This document shows positions 42,403 through 52,859 of a DNA stretch of 64,000 bases, one piece after another. Below the pieces are notes generated by a model. That model was given only the letters and a program-made list of their open reading frames with translations, was not told the DNA's origin and did no database searches. Source of the DNA: Cricetomys ansorgei (taxonomy: Eukaryota; Chordata; Mammalia; Rodentia; Nesomyidae); NCBI GenBank assembly GCA_026225945.1, contig JAMJFZ010000856.1:1-64000 (forward strand), read 5' to 3'. The first letter of the stretch is position 1. Each line of letters begins with the position of its first letter. Position numbers and translations under genes: made by a program.

Positions 42403-43851
42403 ATGTGGAACCCAGAACTATGGATCCTGACATGGATACTCCTGAGCCAACAGACACAAGCTGAAGAACTACGTTGGGGTATAATGTCAACACTCCCAAA
42501 ACCCATGCCGGTGATGCATGATGCACAGGTATTCCCCCGGTTTTTTGCAACTAACGAATCCTTGGGCTTGCCCTTTTTGCCCATGGACCAGAATTTAGCA
42601 GCTGTAAGTACTAATGAGACTTGGAGGGTGAATGGTAGCCTATGCTTTACAATCTTATCTAATAATACTAATGATCAGCCATGCATTGTACTAGGAAATT
42701 TCTCCTATGCACATATGGGAGAAATAGTAACATTAAACAGAGTTGTTAAATCAAATGCCACTGTCCTTTACGGCTGGTGGCCTAAACAAAAAACTGATGA
42801 TGAGGAACGCTCCAATAGAAAGACACAACCACAATATGCCCCTTTTTGCACAGGCAGGATGACAGATAGAGCAACTCTCCTCCCATGGACTGGATGTCAG
42901 AGTCGTAGGGCTCACTATCTCCAAGGAAAATTTTTTACATTTTCACCATTAGAAGGCTATGGTAATTTCACCGAAATGGATCCATTTAAATATGATATTA
43001 ATCCATTTGATACATGGCTGCTTTGTGGCTCAGGAGGAAGTTGCTCAGATTTAACACCTATGTCAATGATTCTAGGAGGAGGTATAGTTCAGGCGGAGTT
43101 GTCAAGTAATATAATATCTGATAAAACGATAGGAAAGATCAGTAGTGATAAAAAGGAAATTGGAGCCACCCCAGTTTGTGTGTGGCCACCATTTATTTGG
43201 GTTGTTTGCAACTATAACAACTGTTCCTATACCTTATGCTGGAATGCAAGCTCACATCAAACAGCCACCGTGGCTCGCATGCCTCGATTTGTCCCAATTC
43301 CTGTGAGAACTGCCAACACATTAACTTTATTCAGACAAAAGCGGGATTTTGGCATAACTGCGGCCATAGTCAGCATTGTTGCAACTGCGGCAGTAGCCGC
43401 ATCTCTCACTGCTTCGGCACTGGCCCTGTCTGGTCAGGTAGAAACTGCCACTACTTTATGTGTGACATCCATACAATATGAAAATCTTACCCGAGCGGCT
43501 AATCTGTCTAAAGAATTGTCTCAACAGTTACAGTACAATTGGTCTGCTGAATTTGATGCAACATTGAGAAGATTACGGATGGCCATTATACAGATCAACT
43601 CCACTCGACTCGACCTTTCCCTTACCCGGGGGCTTTCCACTTGGCTTTCTTCTGCTTTCTCCTATTTCAAGGAATGGGTGGGAGTTGGGATTTTTGGCAT
43701 CCTATTTGCTGGGGGACTGTTTCTTTGTCTTTGGTTGCTCTGCAAATTCATTCAACAACAAAAAAGAGACAAAGTGGTGATCGCACAGGCATTGCTTGCT
43801 GTAGAACAGGGGACATCTCCTCAAGCTTGGTTAAATATGCTCAAACAATGA
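42403..43851 (+). CDS. env: IAP-like Env (482 aa), open frame but TM appears shortened
   Basis: Envelope glycoprotein precursor. A hydrophobic leader occupies about residues 7-20, and several N-glycosylation sites lie in the surface subunit. A furin-type RQKR site ends at residue 314 and is followed by a hydrophobic, Ala-rich fusion-peptide-like stretch. A membrane anchor is at about 426-447, with a ~35-residue tail. Only one cysteine (LCVT) is seen in the TM ectodomain, about 40 residues after cleavage. The long helical segment and the first loop cysteine expected of betaretroviral TM are not seen. TM is ~168 residues, which suggests an in-frame internal deletion. The start overlaps the end of pol, and expression would need splicing. 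Fusion activity is doubtful. Confidence 0.85.
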   Translation: MWNPELWILTWILLSQQTQAEELRWGIMSTLPKPMPVMHDAQVFPRFFATNESLGLPFLPMDQNLAAVSTNETWRVNGSLCFTILSNNTNDQPCIVLGNFSYAHMGEIVTLNRVVKSNATVLYGWWPKQKTDDEERSNRKTQPQYAPFCTGRMTDRATLLPWTGCQSRRAHYLQGKFFTFSPLEGYGNFTEMDPFKYDINPFDTWLLCGSGGSCSDLTPMSMILGGGIVQAELSSNIISDKTIGKISSDKKEIGATPVCVWPPFIWVVCNYNNCSYTLCWNASSHQTATVARMPRFVPIPVRTANTLTLFRQKRDFGITAAIVSIVATAAVAASLTASALALSGQVETATTLCVTSIQYENLTRAANLSKELSQQLQYNWSAEFDATLRRLRMAIIQINSTRLDLSLTRGLSTWLSSAFSYFKEWVGVGIFGILFAGGLFLCLWLLCKFIQQQKRDKVVIAQALLAVEQGTSPQAWLNMLKQ

Positions 43852-44072
43852 GACACTGTCTTGAATACTGGTACTCCTGAGGGCTCAGGATCCCATTGCA
43901 CCAGGATACCACAAGACAGACCTGTGTTACCTCCCAGGGCTCGTGTTCCCATTGCACGGGATAAAGGTACACAGGGTCCTCCTCCATGTAACCTCCTTGA
44001 TCGCTCAAAGCTGTTGGATCAGCGGGCTAGATCGGTAAACACATGGTTGCAGTTTGGCATATTAATTAAAGT
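43852..44072 (+). other. Proviral 3' untranslated stretch
   Basis: Between the env stop and the polypurine tract. No open gene seen. Confidence 0.7.
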
Positions 44073-44084
44073 AAAAGGGGGAGA
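44073..44084 (+). other. Polypurine tract of the IAP-like provirus
   Basis: AAAAGGGGGAGA abuts the 3' LTR. Confidence 0.9.
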
Positions 44085-44435
44085 TGTTGGGAGCCGATAT
44101 TATTCGCCATTAGAAGATGGCGCCGGCTCCCTGCTTCCTGGTTCTTCACGGGAGCATTGTTTGCTCTTGCGCATGCACTGACTGTGTAATCTGCTCAAGA
44201 TAACCACATGCTAATTGGGATAGTAAAAGCCGCCGATTGAAGGCAGTATACTAATTAGGTTCTGCAAGAGCACCAATTGGCAGGGAAAAACATTCCCCAA
44301 AACTCTATATTAGTTGGGGGTTTTCTAGACTCGTGGTCCTTCTACATCTGCTATCTAAAAGAGCTGTTAATAAATTGTTGTCAGAAGAATTCTGTTTTGC
44401 CGCGTCTCCTTTATCGGCGAAGGTAGCGCGCGACA
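44085..44435 (+). mobile_element. 3' LTR of the IAP-like provirus (351 bp)
   Basis: Identical in length to the 5' LTR. The one difference I find is CTTCCTGG here against CTTCCTGT in the 5' LTR (about 36713 / 44141). Confidence 0.93.
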
Positions 44436-44506
<71 letters not shown>

Positions 44507-44520
44507 GAGAGACAGAGACA
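44436..44520 (+). repeat. (TG)n(GA)n(GACA)n compound microsatellite
   Basis: Directly follows the 3' LTR. The TG run continues the one before the 5' LTR (36641-36656), so the provirus split this microsatellite. Confidence 0.93.
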
Positions 44521-44523
44521 GAG

Positions 44524-44635
44524 GCAAGGTCTCATTATATAGCCTGGAAGGCACTAAGTCGGCCAGGCTAGTCTTGAACTCAGAAGATCTACTTGCCTCT
44601 TCCTCCCCAGTGCTAGGATTATCGTGTCAAGAAGG
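44524..44635 (-). mobile_element. B1 SINE
   Basis: GGTCTCATTATATAGCCTGG to CCAGTGCTAGGATT, complement of B1. Confidence 0.8.
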
Positions 44636-44789
44636 TGAAGTTTCAGGTTGTTTTCTCCAAAAAGCTCTTTTGTTTGCCAGTTGTCTGCCTGAGGTTTCTA
44701 TAGAAGAGCAGCTGAGTTCCCTGCCAACAGCACTGTGGTGAATATCAGAGACATTCTACTGAATGGAGGGCCCAAGGAAGGTGACTCCT

Positions 44790-44992
44790 CTTTATTTTGA
44801 GATAGGGTCTCTCTAGCGACCTGGAACTCTCCATTGTGGCTAGACTGGCTAGCCAATAAGCTCCAAGGCCCCCCCTGTCTCCACCTCCCAGCACTGTGCC
44901 CAACATTCTACACATGGGTGCTGGGGGTTGAACTCAAGTCCTGATGCTTTTGTGGCAAGGACTATGTATGTGAGCCACCTCCCCGGCCCTCA
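44790..44992 (-). mobile_element. B4-type SINE (B1-like plus second module)
   Basis: GAGATAGGGTCTCTCTAGCG at the left; TGAACTCAAGTCCTGATGC and GTGAGCCACC at the right. Confidence 0.6.
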
Positions 44993-45639
44993 GCAACGTT
45001 TTAACAAGCTCTCCAGGTGATTCTGATGTATGTGCTTGTCTAAAATCACTGTAGAGAACTATTGGCTGTTTATTGCAGAGCACAGGGCAGGAACATGAGA
45101 GGTTTAAGTCCCCTTACATGACAAGCCCTTCTCTTTGTTCCTCAGCAAAAGGCTTGATGAAGGAGCTCAGAATAAGGTCGATAGCACATTGGGATATTTT
45201 AGGAAATGAGTCCCTGGAACAAATGTTGGCACAGGGGTTGGTGGCCAGAGTGTGTTGTCTTGCCAAGGCTGTGTGTTGAATGGCAATGAAGGGAGCTGGG
45301 TTGGCAAGATACCATATCAGGCTCTGTCCCCATAACACACAACAGCCAGGAATCTAGAGGAGGCTCGTTCCTACAAAGTCTCTGCTGTGCTGCTCCTATC
45401 CCCACTGAATTATCTATGGATAGCATTGCAAAGGATTCCTCCACGACAGGCAGGCGCATTACTTAGGAAGAGAGGTGGGACACACCAAAGTGGGCAAATA
45501 ATAGAAATTGGTTTTAAGTTTAGCAGTGTGCCTAGTAACAGCAGAGGAAATAGACAGGCTTACAGACGATTATCCCAGGACTTGGGGTCAGAAACTGAGG
45601 GCTTTTATGTAACTGGGACACAGAACTGAGAGTAAGCAG

Positions 45640-45755
45640 AAGGGCTTGGTGACCCATTCCTGTAATTCTGGTCTAGGCTATACCAAGAGCATCATGAGTT
45701 CAAGACCAGCCTGGGCTACAAAGTAAAACCCTGTCTTAAACAGAACAAAATAAAC
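45640..45755 (+). mobile_element. Diverged B1 SINE
   Basis: GAGTTCAAGACCAGCCTGGG and AAAACCCTGTCTTAAA. Confidence 0.75.
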
Positions 45756-46054
45756 ATCAGAGGCATATAGGAGTATGGGTTGGCAGATGTGAGGGGCAAG
45801 GAAAAGAAAGCTCTATTTGTGCCTGCTGAAGAGACAGTAGGGAGTAACAAGTCCTGGCCACTTAAGTCCTGGAATCATCTGGCTACAGGTCAGAGTACAA
45901 GCGAAAGGCAACCTTCTCTTCCTAGGTTTCAAGATCCTGGGCTTTGGAGCCAGTCACGGGGCTCAAAACTGTGGCTGCAGCTATGGGGCAGGATCCCACC
46001 ACTTGTCCTTGCTGTGTACCACGCACGAAAACAGTGTCAGGCACACAATTAGTG

Positions 46055-46138
46055 TTATCTTTCTTTATTTCTTTCTTTCTTTCTTTCTTTTTTTTTAGAT
46101 TTTATTATTATTGCTATTATTATTATTATTTTATTTTT
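46055..46138 (+). repeat. (TTTC)n / (TTA)n low-complexity tract
   Basis: CTTT repeats, a T run and TTATTA repeats. It is probably the tail of the adjacent minus-strand SINE. Confidence 0.85.
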
Positions 46139-46240
46139 TTGAGACTAGGTCTCAGTAAACAGTTCAGACCTGCCCACAACTTTCTATCCCCTTCCTTCCC
46201 AGGGCATGCTGCGAATACAGGCGTAAGCCACCCTGGTTTA
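46139..46240 (-). mobile_element. B1-like SINE, diverged
   Basis: GAGACTAGGTCTCAGTAAAC to GCGTAAGCCACCCTGG. Confidence 0.6.
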
Positions 46241-46444
46241 AGGGACAGTCTCTGGGGGTTCGACTCGCCCACAGGTTATTAAAAGATGTCCGCTCAACAT
46301 TGCCAAGTATATGCATTAATTGTTCTTTTTGAAGCCTTTCTCCATCTGTACCTGGAAAGGTTGCATTGTAAAATCACACAGCCTAGAACTGAACACAGAG
46401 GAGGCGCTCAACAAGTTGTTTCCTTCCCCTTGACAATAGACCCA

Positions 46445-46625
46445 GTCCCCAGGCGGTTCCTTGCGCTCAGGGCGTCTCCATCTCCGTTCGCCCCAGCAAC
46501 TTCAACCCCGCCCAGGACATGCCCGGAGGGGGAAAGAGGGGGCCGGGCGGCTGTGGTGTGGAGCCAGCTCCGGCTTACTTAAGAAGCGAGCCCACACGGG
46601 TGGGCGGGCAGAGTGTTGCCGTGAG
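46445..46625 (+). promoter_or_regulatory. CpG-rich promoter candidate with possible first exon
   Basis: This is a markedly CpG-dense ~180 bp within CpG-poor DNA. CCCCGCCC (46506-46513) and GGGCGGGC (46602-46609) are SP1-type boxes. It ends at GCCGTGAG|GTACTT, a usable splice donor at 46626. I read it as a small CpG-island promoter of a plus-strand gene. The transcript start and gene identity are unknown. Confidence 0.5.
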
Positions 46626-46965
46626 GTACTTCCCCATTTCTGTTCTCATCTGTGTCCACGGTGTTTATTGTTCGTTATGAGCTAATTGTTCACGAATCTG
46701 CATTTCAAAAGCTCCTTTGAGTGTGAACAGGTGGGTGGAGGGCAATATTGGAAAGTAGAAGGAAGTTTAAAGTCCACCACCTGAATGAAGCCTCTGCAAG
46801 GCTGCATTGCAGTGTAAAAGCCAGCCAGCCTTTGGATTCTCAGGGACACTTTCCCTCATAACCTTGTCTGAAATAGATACGTGTACCAGATTGTATTTTG
46901 TTACCTCAAGTGCAGCCCCCTTGGCCCCAACACTTGGCCCCAAGTCTTTGAATAGGCTACTTATC

Positions 46966-47100
46966 AGCCCTGCTGTAATGGCTCACGCCTTTAATCCCAG
47001 CACTCATGAGGCAGAGACAGGTGGATCTCTGTGAGTTGGAGGCCAGCCTGGTTTACAGAGTGAGTTCCAGGACAGGCAGAGTTACAACAGAGAAACCCTA
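46966..47100 (+). mobile_element. B1 SINE
   Basis: GCTCACGCCTTTAATCCCAG to ACAGAGAAACCCTAACCC. Confidence 0.92.
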
Positions 47101-47114
47101 ACCCTCACCCCCAT

Positions 47115-47212
47115 CTCATTTGTGTGTGTGAGCGTGGTCCTGCTGTGTGGGTGTGGAGCTCAGGTACTCAGGCTTGCTGCCAAGTGCCTTGAGCCATCCC
47201 ACCAGTCCTTAG
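47115..47212 (-). mobile_element. B3/B4-type SINE fragment
   Basis: GGCTTGCTGCCAAGTGCCTT and GAGCCATCCCACCAGTCC. Confidence 0.65.
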
Positions 47213-47929
47213 ATTTGAGGTAGGACTTCATTAAGTTACTAGTCATTGTTCTGTCTCAGCTGGGATTATAGGTGCACCCCGTCCCCCAGTTAGAGTGCTG
47301 AGGATCGTGCCTATGTGAATGCTAGACAGGCACTGGACTCCTGAGCTACATACACACAACTACCCCCCTTTAAGTATACTCTTCCAGTATTTGGAATAGT
47401 GCTTGCAAGGGAGAGAACTTGAAGGTTTGTTTGTTGGATGGGGCTTCTCCCAGGTGAGGCTTCAGAGAAGGCTAGCTGAGTCAAAGCTAACAGTATCCAG
47501 CCCATTTCCTAACATCCTCTGCGCCTCCGTTCCAGAGTGAAGAGTTACACTTGGACCTCTGTGGCTGGACTAATGGCCCTTTTTCTTTTCTAAGGAGAGC
47601 AGAGGTCGATACCTTTATTGGAGGCGATAGGCCCTCTGGCTTCCCTCAAAGGCCATCTACTTGATTTTGAAATCACCATTTGCTGCCATATACTTGGTTG
47701 CCTTCATGCTGAGGCTGTTGGGGGGGGAAGTCTAGCAGCTCGATGGTCAGGTCAGCCTGGTTGAGGAGATGCATACCTCCATGATGTGTACTTCAACCCA
47801 GGTTCGAGAAGAAAGGCGGGCTCCTGTGCTCTGTCCCCCCCAGACTCTGCTGTCCTTGCTTTTACACACGAGGACAAAGACTTCTGATGGCGCATCTATC
47901 TTAAGTCTGAACTGTGTTATCATTGTAAA

Positions 47930-48035
47930 GTGTAGTCCTGGATGCTGGAACTAGCTATGTAGATCAGGCTGGCCTCAAACTCAAGAACGCCACCTGTCTC
48001 TACTTCCTGATTGCCTTCCTCCACACCTGGTTCCC
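47930..48035 (-). mobile_element. B1 SINE
   Basis: GTAGATCAGGCTGGCCTCAA to TCCACACCTGG. Confidence 0.75.
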
Positions 48036-48159
48036 ATAGGAGATAGCTTATTTTTCACCATAGGCATTTTATACTTTTTACTTGACTGTCTTCTGTTCTC
48101 ATTTTTAAAAAGGTTACTTTACTATTTAATAATGTATGAACATCACATCTATATATAAA

Positions 48160-48302
48160 TTTCATTCATGCCGGGCACCCAGAGCGGTCAAAGAGGGTAT
48201 CAGATTCCTTGGAACTGGAGTTACAGATGGGTACTAGAAATCAGATCCAGGTCCTCTTGAGCACCAAGTGCTCTCAACCACCAAGCACCTCCTCTCCAGC
48301 CC
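48160..48302 (-). mobile_element. B3/B2-type SINE
   Basis: TTGGAACTGGAGTTACAGAT, GATCCAGGTCCTCTTGAGCA and CTCTCCAGCCC. Confidence 0.8.
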
Positions 48303-48321
48303 GTTATTATATTTTATATTT

Positions 48322-48440
48322 TAGTTTTCTGTAAGACAAGGTCTCACCATGTAGTCCAAACTGGCCTGGAACTCAGGTCCACCTACCTCTGCCTGCTCAG
48401 GGCTGGGATAATAAGGTGTGCTCCACCACACCTGGCCCTC
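48322..48440 (-). mobile_element. B1 SINE
   Basis: AAGACAAGGTCTCACCATGT to CACCACACCTGGCCC. Confidence 0.85.
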
Positions 48441-49189
48441 TTCTCAATTTAAAATACCAGTTAACTCTCTTCTGTTCTGAAGTTTTATTTCTATTTTAAA
48501 TACACTCATTCCTTGGTCATCTTCCCCCCACCCTCCCCCCGACCCCACCATAAACTAATTAGAAAACTTCACCCTGGAAAAAAGAGAAATAAAAGACTGC
48601 AATTCGTTTTGAAGGTGGCTTGTTCCTAGTGGACTAGGCGTGTGTCATCAGTATATCTCTCTGGACCTCTTAGGAGCCACAGTCTTGTAAGAACACATTC
48701 CTCTCAGTATTTATTTTCCTGCCACCTGCTGCTTGCTTTTAACCTCCTAGTGAAGCCAAGAATCCTTCTGAATATATACTTTATAGTCGAAGTTTGAAGG
48801 TAATGAAACACAACAAACTCCAGGAAGTAGAACCTCCGGAAAGTCGCTCAGGTCATCTGCTGCAATTTTGATTTGGGCAGGCTTTTGACTGTATGCATGG
48901 CTTGCTGCGTGCAACCACCGTCTGGCATAAAGCTGCCCTGCAGGAAAGGACTTCTCTGACCTCAATGTGCTGGAGAAGGAAGTCTTCTCTCACTGACCTG
49001 CAGAATTGTCTCCTCCTGCCGTTACCATGTTGATTATATCAGCTGTTTGTTGAATACTGTAAAATGAAGGCTGATAGCTGTCTGCTTCATCTGTTGGCAG
49101 CATATCTACTGTTAGTGTGCCCGGTACTGGGTGTAGTCACATTGCTCAAGAAGATGATGCACCTTTGATTTTTTCCTAAAAAGTCTATT

Positions 49190-49305
49190 TTTGAGACAAG
49201 GCTATGTGTGAACTCTGTTGGCCTAGGATGAACTTGAGCTCTCAAACTCCAGCATCTACCTCAGTCCTACCAGGTGCTGGGATCGTAGGCATGCTCAGCA
49301 GGAGC
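49190..49305 (-). mobile_element. B1-like SINE
   Basis: TTTTGAGACAAGGCTATGTG to GGTGCTGGGATCGTAGGCAT. Confidence 0.65.
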
Positions 49306-49811
49306 AGCTTCAGTTCTACCTCTTTATGGTCCCTTCTCCGTATGGCATGTGTTTTAGCCCTGAGATTGGGGTCTGGGAAACTATGGGATGCACCTAAAAG
49401 GGTTCCTATTGTCTGTATTGAAGGTAGGAGTCAGTCATAAAGTGTGTGTTATACCAGAAGCTACACAGCCTGCTTCTGTTTAACTAGCTTTGAATGGTAG
49501 AGTGGTGCTTGCAAAGGGCTTGAGACTAGCTTCCTGGTAGTTGTTTTCCCTTGGCCTATCCTAGGCTGCCAGGAGCTATGCTGGCTGAGGCTTGTCAAAT
49601 AGGACCCACCTTCAGGTCTTTAGATTGTATTTCCTTAGCATACACTATGAAGAAATAGAAAGACTTGCCTTAAATTGCAAGGCGCTGATAGCTACATTCT
49701 TTTACAGGGAATGTCAGCCCGGCTGTCACATGTGTCTATGTGTAAACGTTTATGTATATACACAGAAAGCTGGTATCCTTTACAATGTATCCCATCAAAA
49801 ATTCTGATTCA

Positions 49812-49980
49812 GGGTGGGGATGTTGGTGGAGTGATTGATTGCCCGGCACTGATGAAGTACTGCTGGGTTTGAGTTTTAGCACTAGTGTTTAGTGGTGAAC
49901 TCCTGTAACAGTGTATGGAGGGTTGAAGTAGGTAGGTCAGAATTAACCTGGGCTACATAGGGAAAACTGTGTCTCAGAAG
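49812..49980 (+). mobile_element. Diverged SINE (B1-related 3' half)
   Basis: CCTGGGCTACATAGGGAAAA near the 3' end. Confidence 0.5.
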
Positions 49981-50654
49981 GAGCACCCTTCCCTCCCCTC
50001 TCCAGAACTATGATAGCTTTCTTTGCTAGGTTTTATCTGAAGGATATAAAGATCCTATTTTAAGGGTCAGATAGGTAGTGGTATTAAAAGCAGGTACTTT
50101 AAAATATTGGAGTCTAGTATCTCAAGGACAGGAAAATTGGAGAAGTTCCATTTGGAAGCATCTTGGACTTGACTAAAGAAAAGATATTCAAGAAGGAACC
50201 TGTTCTGCTCTTAAAATTAACCTCAGCTCTTACTAGGGTTTTGCAGATGGACTAGCATTTCAAATGAGGCTGTGAACTGATCTGCTCTGAAAAGATGACC
50301 TCGTTCAAAGGGCTCAGGTTTTTGGGTACTCATTAAGTATAAATGTGCAATTTTTTTTCTGAGAATTGAGGATAGAGGGGTTTGAAGACCTGAGTCAGAG
50401 TCCAGTACTGCATTCACCTAAAGCAACTTGAAATGGTTAATCTTCCCTGGTTCACCTGGGGTCTTGGCTCATTCCAGGATTTCTAAGGTCTGCTACGATC
50501 CAGTCTCCCCTTGTTTGGTGAGACTCAGTATAAAGTCCAAGTCAATGAAGGGCCTGAGTGGTTTTAAGTCTCTTGGGGCTCTGGATCTAGCTTAGCGGGT
50601 AGAGTGCCTAGCATGCAGGAAGCCCTTGGTTTGGGCTCTTGCTCTGTGTAAACA

Positions 50655-50895
50655 GGAGAGTCAGGAATTTGAGTCTAGCCTGGGTTCTGGGAATCTGAAC
50701 TCCAGGCTTTGTGCTTTTGCACAGCAGGGACTTGACCCACGGAGCCATCTCTCCCAAACCCCATGATCATGAACTGATCTTGCTACAACCCCCTGAGTGC
50801 TGGTGCTATAGGCACAGGCCACCATTTCCAGGCTTATATGTTGCCTAGGATTGAAGCAGAGCTTCTGCATGCTAGGCAAGCTATGGATCAGCTGA
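50655..50895 (-). mobile_element. Diverged SINE cluster (B4/B1-like)
   Basis: GACCCACGGAGCCATCTCTC and GTGCTGGTGCTATAGGCACA. Confidence 0.5.
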
Positions 50896-51159
50896 GGTGT
50901 ATTGTTTAAATTGCTTCCTTCCATAGGTTATTTTCATGAGCAAATACCTCAGTAAAATTAACACTGACAGTGAGTGTCATTACCTAATCTGCAGACATTC
51001 TGAATACCGCTAATGTATTTTCTGTTCTAAGATTAAATTTAATAGTTCATATTTAATTTAATTGCTATGTCTTTCTTTAGTCATGTGTAATCTCAGAGTT
51101 TAACATGTGTTTTTTTTTCCTTTGAGTTTCTTAATTTTTTTAAATCTTTCACATCTTGG

Positions 51160-51268
51160 GTTTTTTAAGATAGGGTCTGTTTCTGTAGCCCATTCTGGCC
51201 CTGAACTATTGATTCTTCTGCCTCAGCCTGAATGCTGGATTATTGGTGTGCTATCATGCCTGGCTTCC
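51160..51268 (-). mobile_element. B1-like SINE
   Basis: TTAAGATAGGGTCTGTTTCT to GTGCTATCATGCCTGGC. Confidence 0.7.
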
Positions 51269-51699
51269 AGATCTGGCTCCAGTCTCTAATATCTGACTCT
51301 GTGGAAGAACACAATATTATCTTTGACTCTCTCTGACTTCACATGGCTGAAGGAGGACCTGGACCCTGGAGATATCTGGATGCTTCGATGTACTCAAGTT
51401 GCACTCTGAGACCTGGGGATATAACTAGTGTTCTATTAGTGGAATTGGGTTATTTAGAGTCTTCTGGTAGAAAAGCAAGCAGCCTTGAATGCTGTGTTGT
51501 CTTCCAGTGAGTGTTACGATCTGGGCAGTATGGCTTGTGAGGTACACAGTAGGGAAACAAGGTGAGTTCTCTGAAAGGCTGCTTCGCTTCAGGAGAAGCA
51601 GCCAAGCAAGTAAAGAGTTGCAGGAATGCATGCCTGGTTCTGGAGGCCACAGGGAAAAGATGGCTTTTGTAGTGTTTAGGAAGAGGTGAGATTGGGGAA

Positions 51700-51910
51700 C
51701 ACTTTTTAACAGGGTCTTGCTCTGTAGCCCAGGTTGGCCTGTAACTCACACTCCGACTCCCCACTCTTGAATCAGTCTTGTGAGATGGGGATTCCTTGAA
51801 TGGCTGGGGAACACTGTAAACAATCACTGCCTGTGTGCATGCCTGTGTGTTAGTTAGGTCATCAGGCTTGTGTGACATACCCTTTACCCACTGAGCCATC
51901 TTGCTAGTCT
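51700..51910 (-). mobile_element. SINE composite (B1-like plus B3/B4-like end)
   Basis: GGGTCTTGCTCTGTAGCCCA at the left; CCCACTGAGCCATCTTGCTA at the right. Confidence 0.55.
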
Positions 51911-51937
51911 TTGCTGGGGATCACTTTAGAGGAAGTG

Positions 51938-52352
51938 TGTCCTAGTTAGGGCTACTATTGCTGTGATGGAACATAATCAAAAGCAACTTGAGGAGGAAGA
52001 GGGTTTATTTGGCTTGAACTTTCACATTACTTTTCATCATCAAAGAAGGCAGGACAGGAACTCCAACAGGGCAAGAACCTGGAGGCAGGAGCTGATGCAG
52101 AGGCCGTGGAGGGGCTGCTTACTGGCTTGTTCCTCTTGGCTTGCTAGCCTGCTTTTTTATAGAGGCCAGGACCACCAGCCCAGGGTGGCCTCACACACCG
52201 TGGTCTGGGCCCTCCCACATCAATTACTAATTAAGAAAATGCCCTACAGGTTTGTCGACAGCCTGGTCGTGTGGAGGGATTTTCTCATTGAGGCTCCCTC
52301 CCCTCTAATGACTCTAGCTTGTGTCAAGTTTGGCATAGAACTAGTCAGCACA
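51938..52352 (+). mobile_element. ~415-bp interspersed rodent repeat
   Basis: It starts TGTCCTAGTTAGGGCTACTA and ends CATAGAACTAGTCAGCACA, with CAGGACAGGAACTCCAACAG and CTAATTAAGAAAATGCCC inside. This is a widespread rodent repeat whose family name I do not state with confidence. An open frame over it is an artefact. Confidence 0.75.
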
Positions 52353-52675
52353 AGGTGTTTTTCTTGAGCTCAATTTGACAGATGACACCAGTTATCAGGT
52401 AAGGAGATGGGCTTAATTGCTATGACATAACTGGGACTCCCTCTAGAACTGTATCTACCAGAGTTCGTGGACACACCTTTATAGCTCATCATTTTAGTCT
52501 TCATTAATATCTATACTGTCAGAGCAAACTTATCACCAGGGTGTTTTGCACATGCTAAACCTAAGCATTGCAGCTGAGCTGCACCCAAGTCTAAGGACAG
52601 GTTGCTGCATTTGCTTCACACCCCTTGCTTCAGCTCCCTTGCTTGTGCTTTAAGATACATATAAAAATAATGTAT
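52353..52675. other. Non-genic stretch
   Basis: Nothing recognised. Confidence 0.5.
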
Positions 52676-52677
52676 CA

Positions 52678-52850
52678 GGGCTGGAGAGATGGCTCAGCAG
52701 TTGAGAGTACATACTACTTTTGTGGAAGACCTGAGTTCGATTCTACAGCATCCATGGGCAGTTCACAACAGCTCTGGGGCAATCTGACATCTGCCTTCTA
52801 TGGGGACACACTCCTTAAACACACACACACGGTCACTCACTTAAAATCTT
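52678..52850 (+). mobile_element. B3/B2-type SINE
   Basis: GGGCTGGAGAGATGGCTCAG head and a CA-rich tail. Confidence 0.85.
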
Positions 52851-52859
52851 TAAAAAACA

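Larger units (their letters stand above)
39850..42464 (+). pseudogene. pol: IAP-like pol: RT, RNase H, integrase, one frameshift
   Basis: The pol frame starts at 39850. The reverse transcriptase carries LPQGMANSP and the catalytic YMDD (40411-40422). Near 40995-41005 homology passes to another frame, consistent with a one-base deletion, and the first frame stops at 41092. The second part, open from before 41013 to 42464, has RNase H (YTDGSK, the ECAV glutamate, SDSHYV and ADKATKG). It also has integrase, with an HHCC zinc-binding region and catalytic Asp 41796, Asp 41967 and Glu 42075 with D-D-35-E spacing. All catalytic residues I can judge are kept, so the frameshift is the only evident lesion. 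It overlaps env by 62 bp. Confidence 0.92.
36657..44435 (+). mobile_element. Young IAP-like class II ERV with gag, pro, pol and env
   Basis: A 7.78 kb provirus with two 351-bp LTRs (TGTTGGGAGCC...GCGCGACA) that differ at one position by eye. A tRNA-Phe-type PBS follows the 5' LTR and a polypurine tract precedes the 3' LTR. The LTR start, the PBS and the betaretrovirus-like gene layout identify the IAP group. An env gene and an N-terminal MGNQ Gag place it with the env-bearing branch. It lies inside a TG microsatellite with TGTGTG on both sides, compatible with the 6-bp duplication of IAPs. Gag and env frames are open; pro and pol each have one frameshift. It is a defective copy as read, although the single-base breaks could be sequence errors. 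Confidence 0.95.

Noticed and set aside
46480..46500. RFX X-box-like GTTCGCCCCAGCAAC in the CpG-rich block
   Set aside because: An extra base splits the first half-site, so the match is too weak to call.
51450..51899. 149-codon minus-strand frame
   Set aside because: It starts in SINE sequence and crosses repeat boundaries.
51963..52367. 134-codon frame
   Set aside because: It is entirely a translation of the ~415-bp interspersed repeat.
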